NCBI GenBank assembly: GCA_012034805.1
Contig: JAAUOP010000046.1
Location: 1-32,562 of the forward strand
Source of the DNA: Synechococcales cyanobacterium CRU_2_2
GTDB taxonomy: Bacteria > Cyanobacteriota > Cyanobacteriia > PCC-9006 > JAAUQQ01
Direction of reading: 5' to 3'
DNA: 32,562 nucleotides
Shown: in pieces, positions 21,341-30,321 of the stretch
Layout of the letters: each line of letters begins with the position of its first letter
How positions within the stretch are numbered: position 1 is the first letter of the stretch
Program-made: the position numbers and the translations under genes
The notes under the pieces: model-generated
Databases searched by the model: none
What the model saw: only the letters and a program-made list of their open reading frames with translations
Told to the model about the DNA's origin: nothing

Positions 21341-22297
21341 ATGAAGCTGTTTTTTGATGGTGCAACTGATACCGGGCTTGTCCGTTCGGCAAATCAGGAT
21401 GCCTATTACCTTGATCCTGAGGGTCGATTTTTTATCGTGGCGGATGGAATGGGAGGCCACGCGGGCGGTGAAGAGGCGAGCCGTTTGGCGACGGATGCGA
21501 TTCGAGTCCACCTAGAGTCTCGCTGGCTCAGCGCTGACAGTTCGGCAGAACTGCTGAAGGCCGCGCTGCTCAAAGCTAATGGTGCCATTATTCAGGATCA
21601 ACTGAATCATCCTCAGCGTTCCGATATGGGAACCACAGCCGTGACAGTGATTTTCCGATCGGCTCAATCTGAAAGCGCTGAGCGAGCCAGCGCTGAATCA
21701 GCAAGTACCGAACCTGAAAGTACCGAACCTGAAAGTACCGAACCTGAAAGTACTCAACCTGAAAGTATCGAACCTAAGGATATTGAACTCAAAAATACTG
21801 AACCCGAGAGTGCCAAAGCTGAAAGTACTAAACCCAAAAACGCTCTGACGCAAACCGCAGCCCCCCCTAAACCTCCCCTCGAGCCCTGGTGTGCCCACGT
21901 GGGTGACTCTCGTCTGTACCGGCTGCGAGGGGCAACGCTAGAGCAAATTACGGAAGACCACACCTGGGTGAATAAGGCGAGCAAACTGGGGGTGATTACC
22001 GTGGATCAGGTCAAAACCCATCCCTGGCGGCATGTGCTGTCCCAATGCTTGGGGCGTCCTGACCTCAATGAAATCAGCGTTCAGCCGATCGAATTTCGCT
22101 TAGGCGATCGCCTGCTCATGTGTAGCGATGGTCTCACAGAGGAAGTCTCGGATCACCTGATTGCCGAACTGCTCAAGACCACCCGAGCCTGCGAGAAAGT
22201 CACGCTGAAGCTGATTGACTCGGCCAAAGACAACGGTGGCCGTGACAATATCACCGTGATTGTGATTGCAACGGATTTGCAAGAGCCAGAGGCTTAG
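21341..22297 (+). CDS. PP2C-family serine/threonine phosphatase with a repetitive insert
   Basis: DGATDTGLVRSANQDAYYLD..FIVADGMGGHAGGEEAS..DMGTTAVTVIF..WCAHVGDSRLYRLR..LLMCSDGLTEEV..DNGGRDNITVIVI. Confidence 0.95.
   Translation: MKLFFDGATDTGLVRSANQDAYYLDPEGRFFIVADGMGGHAGGEEASRLATDAIRVHLESRWLSADSSAELLKAALLKANGAIIQDQLNHPQRSDMGTTAVTVIFRSAQSESAERASAESASTEPESTEPESTEPESTQPESIEPKDIELKNTEPESAKAESTKPKNALTQTAAPPKPPLEPWCAHVGDSRLYRLRGATLEQITEDHTWVNKASKLGVITVDQVKTHPWRHVLSQCLGRPDLNEISVQPIEFRLGDRLLMCSDGLTEEVSDHLIAELLKTTRACEKVTLKLIDSAKDNGGRDNITVIVIATDLQEPEA
21704..21838 (+). repeat. Nine-unit 15-bp tandem repeat (AGTACCGAACCTGAA), encoding STEPE-type pentapeptides
   Basis: Units read directly; the first three are identical and later units are degenerate. 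Confidence 0.9.
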
Positions 22298-22397
22298 ATT
22301 TGGGGCGTTAGATCTGGGCTCATTCCTCTGATCGGTTGGGGTTAGCGTCTAACATGAACAAAGGGGTTTGAATGAGGACGCGGACAGGGAGTTTACC

Positions 22398-23372
22398 ATG
22401 CGCATTGCTGACAACATTACCCAGCTGATTGGCCAAACACCGCTTGTACGGCTGAGCCGCATTCCCGCTGCAGAAAACTGTGTTGCCCAGATTGTGGTCA
22501 AGCTCGAGAGTATGAATCCTTCGGCATCCGTCAAAGATCGCATTGGCATCAATATGATCGAACAGGCGGAGCGCGAAGGGCTGATTACGCCGGGTAAGAC
22601 TACGCTGGTGGAGCCGACGTCGGGCAATACGGGCATTGCGCTGGCCATGGCAGCGGCGGCGAAGGGGTATCGGTTGATTTTGACCATGCCGGATACGATG
22701 AGCGCTGAGCGGCGAGCAATGCTGCAGGCCTACGGTGCAGAGCTAGAGCTGACTTCCGGCAGTGCGGGTATGGCGGGCTGTATCCAGCGAGCCCAGGCCA
22801 TTGTCGAAAGCCACAACGATGCCTACATGCTGCAACAGTTTCAAAATCCGGCGAATCCCCAAATTCATCGGGAGACGACGGCGGAGGAAATTTGGCAGGA
22901 TACGGATGGCCAGGTGGACTTTTTAGTGGCAGGGGTGGGGACTGGGGGAACCATTACCGGGGTGACAGAGGTGCTGAAGGCGCGGAAGCCTGGGTTTCGA
23001 GCGATCGCCGTCGAGCCCACCAACAGTCCCGTCCTCTCGGGAGGCCGCCCCGGCTCCCACAAGATCCAGGGGATTGGCGCGGGCTTTATCCCGGCGGTGT
23101 TGCGGACGGAGTTGATTGACGAAGTGATGACAGTGAGCGATGAGGAGGCGATCGCCTACGGTCGTCGGCTAGCTCGCGAGGAGGGGTTGCTCTCTGGCAT
23201 TTCGACGGGGGCGGCGCTCTGTGCTGCGATTCGAGTTGGGCAGCGACCCGAAAATCGAGACAAGCTGATCGTTGTGATTCAGCCGAGTTTTGGCGAGCGC
23301 TATCTGAGTACGCCGCTGTTCCAAGAGCCGGGAATGGCACTGCCGGAGGCGATGCGAAGCTCCTCCTCCTAG
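22398..23372 (+). CDS. cysK: Cysteine synthase A
   Basis: [80 protein letters not shown]. Confidence 0.96.
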   Translation: MRIADNITQLIGQTPLVRLSRIPAAENCVAQIVVKLESMNPSASVKDRIGINMIEQAEREGLITPGKTTLVEPTSGNTGIALAMAAAAKGYRLILTMPDTMSAERRAMLQAYGAELELTSGSAGMAGCIQRAQAIVESHNDAYMLQQFQNPANPQIHRETTAEEIWQDTDGQVDFLVAGVGTGGTITGVTEVLKARKPGFRAIAVEPTNSPVLSGGRPGSHKIQGIGAGFIPAVLRTELIDEVMTVSDEEAIAYGRRLAREEGLLSGISTGAALCAAIRVGQRPENRDKLIVVIQPSFGERYLSTPLFQEPGMALPEAMRSSSS

Positions 23373-23473
23373 GGGCTGGTGGGGCTCGAAGGGCTGCGGG
23401 GCTAGGCTATCGTTTCGGCGAAGGTGGGGACAAACAGCAGTTCGCCTAGGCAAAATTTCTGAGGGGAACGGGA

Positions 23474-23785
23474 ATGGAGCATTATTATTTGTTGCGATCG
23501 CGTCAAAATGGCGATTACGTTGCAGCCCGCATGGCAGCCCAACCGCAGGAAGAAAAAAGGCTGGATGAGCGAGAGCAACGCTATCTGCTGCTGTTTCGGG
23601 CAGACCATGAAGCCTTTCTGTATCTTAATACCCATGCAGGGGATGTGAGCAAGCACTTTGCGGTGGAAATGAGTTCCCTCAGACAAATTAAACTCACGCT
23701 GGAGCGTTTAGGCTTTACAGGCGTCGGTTTTGTTTCCGATGCGTTGCTCCCCCAGGTTGATTTTATGGAGAGCCGATTGTTGTAG
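23474..23785 (+). CDS. Hypothetical protein, 103 aa
   Basis: Intact ORF MEHYYLLRSRQNGDYVAARMAAQPQEEKRLDEREQRYLLLFRADHEAFLYLNTHAGDVSKHFAVEMSS.. Confidence 0.65.
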   Translation: MEHYYLLRSRQNGDYVAARMAAQPQEEKRLDEREQRYLLLFRADHEAFLYLNTHAGDVSKHFAVEMSSLRQIKLTLERLGFTGVGFVSDALLPQVDFMESRLL

Positions 23786-23883
23786 CGCCGGTTGTAGCGC
23801 CGGAGGATGAGTGTTCAATCGAAGCATTAGCGGTGTGTTGATTAGTTTTGGTTTTGTGAATTCCTATCTCTGTTTTTGAACCT

Positions 23884-24672
23884 ATGTCTGCACCCGAGCC
23901 TAGTCAATCCCAGCCGTTTGAATTCCAACTGCCTGAATCGCAAGTGCCTGAATCCCCAGGGCTTGAGCCTGACCTGGCGATCGCCCAAACTTCCTCTCCT
24001 CCCATTTCCCTCCAGCAGCAGCATCTTCCCAGCTGGCGCTTTTGGCTGCCGTTGCTGTTGCAACTGGGCATCATTTTGCCAGTACCTCTGCGCAATGCCT
24101 ACGTCGCAGTTGCAGGTGAAACGATTGTGCTCGAAACCCTAGCCATCGATCCTTACGATATCTTTCGAGGCTATTCCCAAACCCTAGCCTATAAGATTTC
24201 TGACTCCGATACCTTTGAAAAATTGCCGGGATACGAAATCGTCGAACGGCTGGAAAATCAGCTTGGGGACGATCCTGCAGAGCTGGATGCAGCCAATCGC
24301 CCCAACGTTCTCAAAACCGAAACATTCTACGTGCTGCTAGCCGCGCCCAAAGCTGATCTCAACGCTAATACTCCAAATTCCCAAACTCAGACCTCGCCAC
24401 CCGTGTGGCAGCCGGTCGGCATTGTACGCGATCGCCCTCCCACGCTACCTGCGGGGCAAATTGCCCTCCGAGCCAGTAGCAACGGCAACGCCATTCTCTA
24501 CAATCTAGAACGCTACTACATGCCTGAAGATCGGCGAGATCAGATCAATCAGACCGTGCAGGAACTCCAGAGCCGCGAGATTGGCGAGGTGAAGGTGGAA
24601 GCCAAGGTCGATCGCTTTGGTAAGGCCATTCCAGTGAGTTTGTGGCTGGGCGATCGCCAATACCAGTTTTAG
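23884..24672 (+). CDS. GDYXXLXY domain membrane protein
   Basis: TM segment FWLPLLLQLGIILPVPL followed by DPYDIFRGYSQTLAYKIS and YYMPEDRRDQINQTV. Confidence 0.8.
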   Translation: MSAPEPSQSQPFEFQLPESQVPESPGLEPDLAIAQTSSPPISLQQQHLPSWRFWLPLLLQLGIILPVPLRNAYVAVAGETIVLETLAIDPYDIFRGYSQTLAYKISDSDTFEKLPGYEIVERLENQLGDDPAELDAANRPNVLKTETFYVLLAAPKADLNANTPNSQTQTSPPVWQPVGIVRDRPPTLPAGQIALRASSNGNAILYNLERYYMPEDRRDQINQTVQELQSREIGEVKVEAKVDRFGKAIPVSLWLGDRQYQF

Positions 24673-24813
24673 CACCGCAGCCGTTCACCTCACATCGAAG
24701 CCCAGGCTCCCATCCTGCAACCTTGCAGCGCCAGGATAGGCAGCGCTAGGATAGGCAAAGGATGGCCCACCCAACCATTCTGTTACCCACCCTCATCCTG
24801 CCTGTGCTCGCCG

Positions 24814-26034
24814 ATGGATCTCGCCGAAAGTCTGAGCATGGCGGTCAAAACCCTGACCGCGAACAAACTCCGCAGCACCCTAACCATGCTCGGCATTATC
24901 ATTGGCAATGCCTCGGTGATCTCGATGATTGGTGTCGGCCAAGGAGCCCAGCGGTTGGCGTCGGAGCAGTTTGAATCCCTGGGGCCAAATGTGTTGTTCA
25001 TTGTGCCAGGGACGCGGGAAGCTCGACGCACCACGTTTGATATCCCCAAGACCCTAGTGCTCGACGATGCTGAGGCGATCGCCCAGCAAGTGCCTTCGAT
25101 TGAGGCCGTCGCCCCCCAGATCTCCAGCCAATACCTGATTAGCTATCGCGGCAACAACGCCTCTAGCACCACCATTGGTGCAACACCCTCCTTTTTGGTG
25201 GTGCGTAGCTTTGTGGTCGAGAAGGGGCGATTTATCACCGACGATGACCTCAAGCGCACCACCCGAGTTGCCGCCCTGGGTGCCGAGCTGGCCCAAAAGC
25301 TCTTTGGCAATGAAGACCCCCTCGGGAAGCAGGTGCGGGTACGCAATGTTTCCTTCGAAGTGGTGGGGATCATGAAGGAAAAGGGCTCGTTTTTGGGACA
25401 AAACCAGGATGATGCGATCTATTTACCCCTGACCACAATGGCCAACCAACTGATTGGCCGCACCTCGCCCTACGGCACCGAAGTCTCATTTATTGCGGTA
25501 TCCGCCAAGAACGAAGGCAGTATTAACGCCGCCAAATTTCAAACGGAAAACCTGCTGCGACTGCGCCATAACATCACCGATCAAGGGGATGACTTTGCGG
25601 TGGATACCCAGAAGGATATTTTGTCCCTTGTGGGCACGATTACGGGGGCGCTGACCTTGATGCTGGCGGCGATCGCCGCCATTTCCCTCCTCGTCGGCGG
25701 CATCGGCATCATGAATATCATGCTGGTCTCCGTATCCGAGCGCACCCAAGAAATTGGCCTGCGCAAGGCGATCGGTGCAACCCGACAGGACATTTTGGTT
25801 CAGTTCATCATCGAAGCGGTGATTCTCTCAGCAGCGGGCGGTGCCCTGGGCACGGCGCTGGGCGTAAGCGGCGTGCTGCTCGTCGGTGCCTTCTCGCCTC
25901 TCAAGGCGACGGTCTCTCCAGCCGCGATTATCATGGCGGTGAGCGTTTCCGGCGGCATCGGCCTGGGGTTTGGCGTGTTACCCGCGCGTCAGGCGGCCAA
26001 GCTCGATCCGATTGTGGCCCTGCGCAGTATCTAA
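24814..26034 (+). CDS. MacB/FtsX-type ABC transporter permease
   Basis: MDLAESLSMAVKTLTANKLRSTLTMLGIIIGNASVISMIGVGQGA..GGIGIMNIMLVSVSERTQEIGLRKAIGATRQDIL..LPARQAAKLDPIVALRS. Confidence 0.95.
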   Translation: MDLAESLSMAVKTLTANKLRSTLTMLGIIIGNASVISMIGVGQGAQRLASEQFESLGPNVLFIVPGTREARRTTFDIPKTLVLDDAEAIAQQVPSIEAVAPQISSQYLISYRGNNASSTTIGATPSFLVVRSFVVEKGRFITDDDLKRTTRVAALGAELAQKLFGNEDPLGKQVRVRNVSFEVVGIMKEKGSFLGQNQDDAIYLPLTTMANQLIGRTSPYGTEVSFIAVSAKNEGSINAAKFQTENLLRLRHNITDQGDDFAVDTQKDILSLVGTITGALTLMLAAIAAISLLVGGIGIMNIMLVSVSERTQEIGLRKAIGATRQDILVQFIIEAVILSAAGGALGTALGVSGVLLVGAFSPLKATVSPAAIIMAVSVSGGIGLGFGVLPARQAAKLDPIVALRSI

Positions 26035-26132
26035 TGGTATTTGGGTCAACGCACCCTTTAGCTCAATAGATGCGGTGGCGTTGCTGACTTATGGGATGTT
26101 TGCCGTAGTGTCATAGGGCTTCTGATGCAGGG

Positions 26133-26169
26133 GATGGGTTTGCCACACCGAAGGTGATGTAAACCCATC
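26133..26169. other. Intergenic structured hairpin (9-bp stem, symmetric 4x4 internal loop, 4-bp stem, GAA triloop)
   Basis: GATGGGTTT-gcca-CACC-gaa-GGTG-atgt-AAACCCATC. Confidence 0.6.
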
Positions 26170-26276
26170 TAAAGCTTGATCCTTTTCGTGGTTTCATCAC
26201 TTCTTTTAGGGTAAGCCTCACTCGTGCTTTTTGGAGTCTTCCGAGATGATGAATAGGTCGAAGGGAGATACACCAA

Positions 26277-26543
26277 ATGAAGTCCTTACTCCAGCCTCTG
26301 TACGCAGTATATCGCGCCATTTTGAAGCATCCCAAATATCGTTGGATTGCGATCGCCGCCAGTTTTTTCTATCTTGTAAGTCCAGTAGACTTCATAACAG
26401 ATTTTATGCCGATTATCGGCTGGATTGATGATGGCATGGTTGCCACATTGTTAGTGACTGAAATTTCGCAGATTCTGCTGGAGAAGCGCAAGCAGCGCCA
26501 GGAAACGACCGCTCCTGAAGACGCAGAAATTATTGCCATTTGA
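26277..26543 (+). CDS. YkvA/DUF1232 family protein
   Basis: YRWIAIAASFFYLVSPVDFITDFMPIIGWIDDGMVATLLVTEI. Confidence 0.9.
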   Translation: MKSLLQPLYAVYRAILKHPKYRWIAIAASFFYLVSPVDFITDFMPIIGWIDDGMVATLLVTEISQILLEKRKQRQETTAPEDAEIIAI

Positions 26544-26579
26544 TTTGAAGAAATTAAGCCAAGAGCATAATCCAGGAGC

Positions 26580-27350
26580 ATGAACATGAACCCCAATAAT
26601 GTCGAGAGCAATACCGAGACCATCACCGTCTCAGCTGAAACCGTAGAAGCAGAGCCGAGTCCCTCGGTAAAGGCCCAGATTGCAGATCACGTTGACCAAG
26701 CCAAGGCCGAAGGTCAGGCACGAGTCCAGCGCATCCAAGATATCTTGAGGACAGCTTTTGCAGATACATTGTCTGAGCTGAAGGGAGGATCTCGTCAAGT
26801 CTGGAACATTTCCAAAGACTCGATCGCCACAGTGCTTAAAATTGAAACATCTGAACTCAAACAGCCTGAAATCAAGACACCTAAAACTGAAATTCCGGTC
26901 GTAGATGCGAGCGTTGATGTCGGTGTTCATGCAGACCCAAATATCGAAACCCAGGTTGTCGATCCGTTTTGGCAAACGGTCTTGAATTCGATCAAGACCA
27001 AGGCCCAGGTTTATCTCAAGCAAGAGTATGGGCGTCTGCCCGATCGCCTCAGCCCACTCCAAGAGAAGGCCGCCCGCTGGGATAGGGAATTGGGCAAGAA
27101 GTATGGCGATCGCTACACTTCCACCAAACGAACCAGCCAAAACGTCGCTAAGCAAGTCTTTGCCAAGGCTGCCGACTGGTATCGCAACGCAACGCAAAAC
27201 AGCGAAACGCCCCAATCCACCCCCCTGGATCGTCGGCAGATCGAAATTGAGCTCGTGGCCACGGATGCGGGAGAAAAGTTGGCCCAGAAGGAAAATCAGA
27301 TCAAACAGCAGCTCAAGGAGACCGTGAAGTCTGTGCTAAAGGTTCGCTGA
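26580..27350 (+). CDS. Hypothetical protein
   Basis: 256 aa intact ORF; QIADHVDQAKAEGQARVQRIQDILRTAFADTLSELKGGSRQVWNISKDSIATVL.. Confidence 0.7.
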   Translation: MNMNPNNVESNTETITVSAETVEAEPSPSVKAQIADHVDQAKAEGQARVQRIQDILRTAFADTLSELKGGSRQVWNISKDSIATVLKIETSELKQPEIKTPKTEIPVVDASVDVGVHADPNIETQVVDPFWQTVLNSIKTKAQVYLKQEYGRLPDRLSPLQEKAARWDRELGKKYGDRYTSTKRTSQNVAKQVFAKAADWYRNATQNSETPQSTPLDRRQIEIELVATDAGEKLAQKENQIKQQLKETVKSVLKVR

Positions 27351-27372
27351 GCTACAAAGCTCAGGCCACTGC

Positions 27373-28440
27373 TCAGGCAGCTTTGAGATCGCGACGACGA
27401 CGCCCGACAAATCCAACCAGGGCCAAGAAACTTGCGATCGCTCCCCCCGCTTCCGGTACCGCCTGGGGCGGCTGAGGTTGGCTGGCCTCCAAGGCCAACA
27501 GGGCCTGAGCCGCGATAATTTGATGGCCCTTGGTTGTCGGATGTAAATCATCCCAGAACAGCGAGGTTTCACCACAGGCCGCCAGGGTTGCCGGATCGGA
27601 GATGGTGTTGTCTGCAAGTTGAGCTAACGTAAAACAGGGCACATCGGCTTGGGTAAAGCCAAAAGCCCCAGGGTTCTGTTGAACTTGAGTAAAAACGGTG
27701 GCGACATCAAAGGGAACAACCTGAATGTCGCGGTGGGCGAGCTCAAATTGATTCAGCACCGTCGTCAGCCCCTGGTTATGGGCTGCGGTCAGAGCACTTA
27801 GGGCATCTGGCGCAATGGCTTGGCCCAGGGGTATGTTGCCGAGGTCGGGTAAATTGGCCACGAGGAAATTGCGCGCACCGCTGGCATACAGGTCGTTCAA
27901 AGCATTGCTGATATTCGTCAAGGGAATCTGCGGATTGGTTTGGCCGCCACCGAGATAATCATTCGCCCCGGCCCAATAGATGTAGAGCGCATCCTCTGTT
28001 GCACTCGGCCCAGCGGCATTGATAAAGCTTTGATAGGCCCCTAACTCGGTGGCGACACCGGGCAGCGCAGGGCTTCCGGCGGGCTTGAGCGGGTTGTCAT
28101 CGTTGGAATTGGTGTCGTCGGTGTTGGCTCCGGCGATCGCAAAGTTAATTCCCTGACTCGCCGACAGTGGATTCGCCTGAGCCGCCAAAATCCGCGCGGG
28201 CGAGAGGCCTAACTCATCGGCCAAGTACTCAACCCAAACGGGGCCATTGCTCGTACGACCGTCTACGTAGGGCGGGGGTGGGAATGTTCCTGCCGAAAGA
28301 TCAAACAAGTTGCCGGGGTCCGAAAGGCTGTCCCCAAACACGTAGAGGCGATCGAAATTCAGTGAAGCGGCTTCGCTGGGCAAGGCGGGGACGAGCAGCA
28401 GAACCGTCAAGCCAGTCAAAAGGGCAGGGGCTGATTTCAT
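27373..28440 (-). CDS. SGNH/GDSL hydrolase with PEP-CTERM-like sorting tail
   Basis: Signal peptide; YVFGDSLSDPGN; YIYWAGANDYL; LFWDDLHPTTKGHQIIA; C-terminal VPEAGGAIASFLALVGFVGRRRR. Confidence 0.93.
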   Translation of the reverse strand: MKSAPALLTGLTVLLLVPALPSEAASLNFDRLYVFGDSLSDPGNLFDLSAGTFPPPPYVDGRTSNGPVWVEYLADELGLSPARILAAQANPLSASQGINFAIAGANTDDTNSNDDNPLKPAGSPALPGVATELGAYQSFINAAGPSATEDALYIYWAGANDYLGGGQTNPQIPLTNISNALNDLYASGARNFLVANLPDLGNIPLGQAIAPDALSALTAAHNQGLTTVLNQFELAHRDIQVVPFDVATVFTQVQQNPGAFGFTQADVPCFTLAQLADNTISDPATLAACGETSLFWDDLHPTTKGHQIIAAQALLALEASQPQPPQAVPEAGGAIASFLALVGFVGRRRRDLKAA

Positions 28441-28782
28441 GGGGAAGAACCTGCGGGGGCAGGCGAGAAAAGGGGGCGTTCAGACATGCGGGATATGCGG
28501 GACATACGAGTCTTGGCCGATTCAACACGGCAGGGAAATTCATCCGATTCTAATGAAAGTCTGGGGGGTGCGTCGAGGATGTTTGTGTTAAGTTCTTTGT
28601 CTCCCAAGGCAAGCAGCATTGGCGGCTGAATAATTTTCACCATTGGGAATCATGACGTAGGCATCGGATTCACCGGGATTGCAGCGATCGCGGGTCACCA
28701 CCCAGTTTGGATTAAGCCACTTCAAGTCAGCAATATCGGTTTGGAAATAGTCGCGATCGGCCTGGCAGGAATTGGCTGGGAG

Positions 28783-29073
28783 CTAGGGCTTAATCAGCTT
28801 GATGATCTCCTTAAGGGCAATCACCATCCATAACAGGCAGCTAATCGTCAGTGCTGTAATGCCATCCCAATCCAGCAGCTCCTCTAGGGCTTGGTAATGA
28901 ACGGAAACATTCATCAGCACTTTGAGCAAGGCAACAACGCCTGCCAGTGAGAACCCGGCAGTGAGAATAATTTTTTCGTCTGTCAGCCCTGTCGCTCGAC
29001 GTTGCTGATGAGCAAAGGCAGAGACCACAACAACTGCAAGGAACCAGAAAAACCAGTAAAGACGGGGAGACAA
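28783..29073 (-). CDS. Small multi-pass membrane protein (96 aa) at the end of the CHAT gene string
   Basis: Hydrophobic segments LYWFFWFLAVVVVSAFA, LTAGFSLAGVVALLKVLM, ITALTISCLLWMVIAL; starts 11 nt after the protein A stop. Confidence 0.65.
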   Translation of the reverse strand: MSPRLYWFFWFLAVVVVSAFAHQQRRATGLTDEKIILTAGFSLAGVVALLKVLMNVSVHYQALEELLDWDGITALTISCLLWMVIALKEIIKLIKP

Positions 29074-29084
29074 GACGCGATGAC

Positions 29085-29801
29085 CTAAGGGTTACGATTG
29101 GAGTGAGTTGTTTTAGGCGCAACATAGAAGCCCGCCCAGCAGCCGACGATCGCGCCCAGCAACGCGCCCAGGAGTTGACTTACGCCACCCCCAAAGAGTT
29201 GGACAACAGCGCCGCCTAAAAAGGCTCCACCGGCGGCCATGATGGCGATGCGATCGAAGTTTTCCCAAGCAGATGCTTTGGCGGAGCCACGCTGCCGCTG
29301 CGCCAAACGATGCACATCTTGTTGCCTGGAATCAAGGCTCGGCTCGGCTTCCAGATGCGTGCTGTCGCTGGGGCTGGGTTGGGGGACGACGATGGGCTGA
29401 GGCACAACCGCTTGTGGCGCGTTCTGTTCGGGACTGTTTCCGTTAGATTGCATCGAGCTAGATTGCGTCGAGCGGTTGGCTTCGCCAAGCGCCGAAGGGT
29501 TGCCGATCTGCGGGGCGTCTAAGGTCTTTTCGGGGGCTCTTTCGAGGCCTACTTCGGGGGCGTATAGGCGCTTGTTGCGATCGCCTGACTCACGCCGCAG
29601 CATGTTCCGCGCGGTGCGATAGCAGGCCTGAAGCTGGGGGTGCGTTTGGGCGATCGCGCTCAATTCCCCAGCTTGACTTTCTAAATCATTTTCCAAGGCC
29701 CAAATATCCCCAGGCAGCTCAACGTTTTCTTCGCGGCAGATTTCGAGGGCGATCGCAAAGGCCTCAACGGCGAGTTGTTCGAGGGGGGTAAGGGATGACA
29801 T
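29085..29801 (-). CDS. Protein A: shared N-terminal domain plus linker plus glycine-zipper transmembrane C-terminus
   Basis: MSSLTPLEQLAVEAFAIALEICREENVELPGDIWALENDLESQAGELSAIAQTHPQLQACYRTARNMLRRESGD.. and C-terminal IAIMAAGGAFLGGAVVQLFGGGVSQLLGALLGAIVGCWAGFYV. Confidence 0.85.
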   Translation of the reverse strand: MSSLTPLEQLAVEAFAIALEICREENVELPGDIWALENDLESQAGELSAIAQTHPQLQACYRTARNMLRRESGDRNKRLYAPEVGLERAPEKTLDAPQIGNPSALGEANRSTQSSSMQSNGNSPEQNAPQAVVPQPIVVPQPSPSDSTHLEAEPSLDSRQQDVHRLAQRQRGSAKASAWENFDRIAIMAAGGAFLGGAVVQLFGGGVSQLLGALLGAIVGCWAGFYVAPKTTHSNRNP

Positions 29802-29804
29802 GGT

Positions 29805-29867
29805 TTAGGCTCCGAATCCCGTGAACATGAACCAACATTTAGATTGCGTTTCTATTTTCATCATCAT
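29805..29867 (-). pseudogene. Residual C-terminal tail of a second CHAT gene (or 20-aa leader ORF) directly upstream of protein A
   Basis: Encodes MMMKIETQSKCWFMFTGFGA* then ACC ATG TCA TCC; the intact CHAT gene ends WAAFTLAGLGT* then ACC ATG TCA TCC. Confidence 0.6.
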
Positions 29868-29889
29868 AAGGCTCACCGCTTAACACGAA

Positions 29890-30321
29890 TCATCCAGGTG
29901 AAACCACGAGGGGAGCAACTTCCGCACCGAGCCGGAGAAAGTCTTTGGCGTTGAGCGTCAGCAGTCGGCTCGCCCCGGCCTTGAGGGCGGCTTGGGCGAT
30001 GAGGGCATCAAAGACAATGCCCCCCGTCAACTGAAGATTCACAAGACGATGAATGGCAGCCTCGTAATCTTGGGGCTCCAAAACAATCTTTTCTAGGATT
30101 TGAAGGTTACCGAGGAGTGCGTTGACCTCCCTGGGCTGGAGTTTGGGTATTCGGGGAAGACGAGTGAGCACAGAGTAAAGCTCGGCCAGAGTGTGCGTTG
30201 AGACAAAACCCAGGGTGGTGGCGTTGTGCACTTTTTCTAGCCAGCTCAGGCAAAAGATGTGTTGGGGATGATCTTCAAGGAGCGCAGCAACTAGGGTAGA
30301 AGTATCAAAGAGTGTTCTCAT
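29890..30321 (-). CDS. PIN-domain (VapC-like) ribonuclease
   Basis: MRTLFDTSTLVAALLEDHPQHIFCLSWLEKVHN..FVSTHTLAELYSVLTRLP..LQLTGGIVFDALIAQAALKAGASRLLTLNAKDFLRL. Confidence 0.93.
   Translation of the reverse strand: MRTLFDTSTLVAALLEDHPQHIFCLSWLEKVHNATTLGFVSTHTLAELYSVLTRLPRIPKLQPREVNALLGNLQILEKIVLEPQDYEAAIHRLVNLQLTGGIVFDALIAQAALKAGASRLLTLNAKDFLRLGAEVAPLVVSPG

Noticed and set aside
28437-28643. 68-aa minus ORF upstream of the GDSL gene
   Set aside because: No features; occupies the probable 5' region of the GDSL hydrolase.
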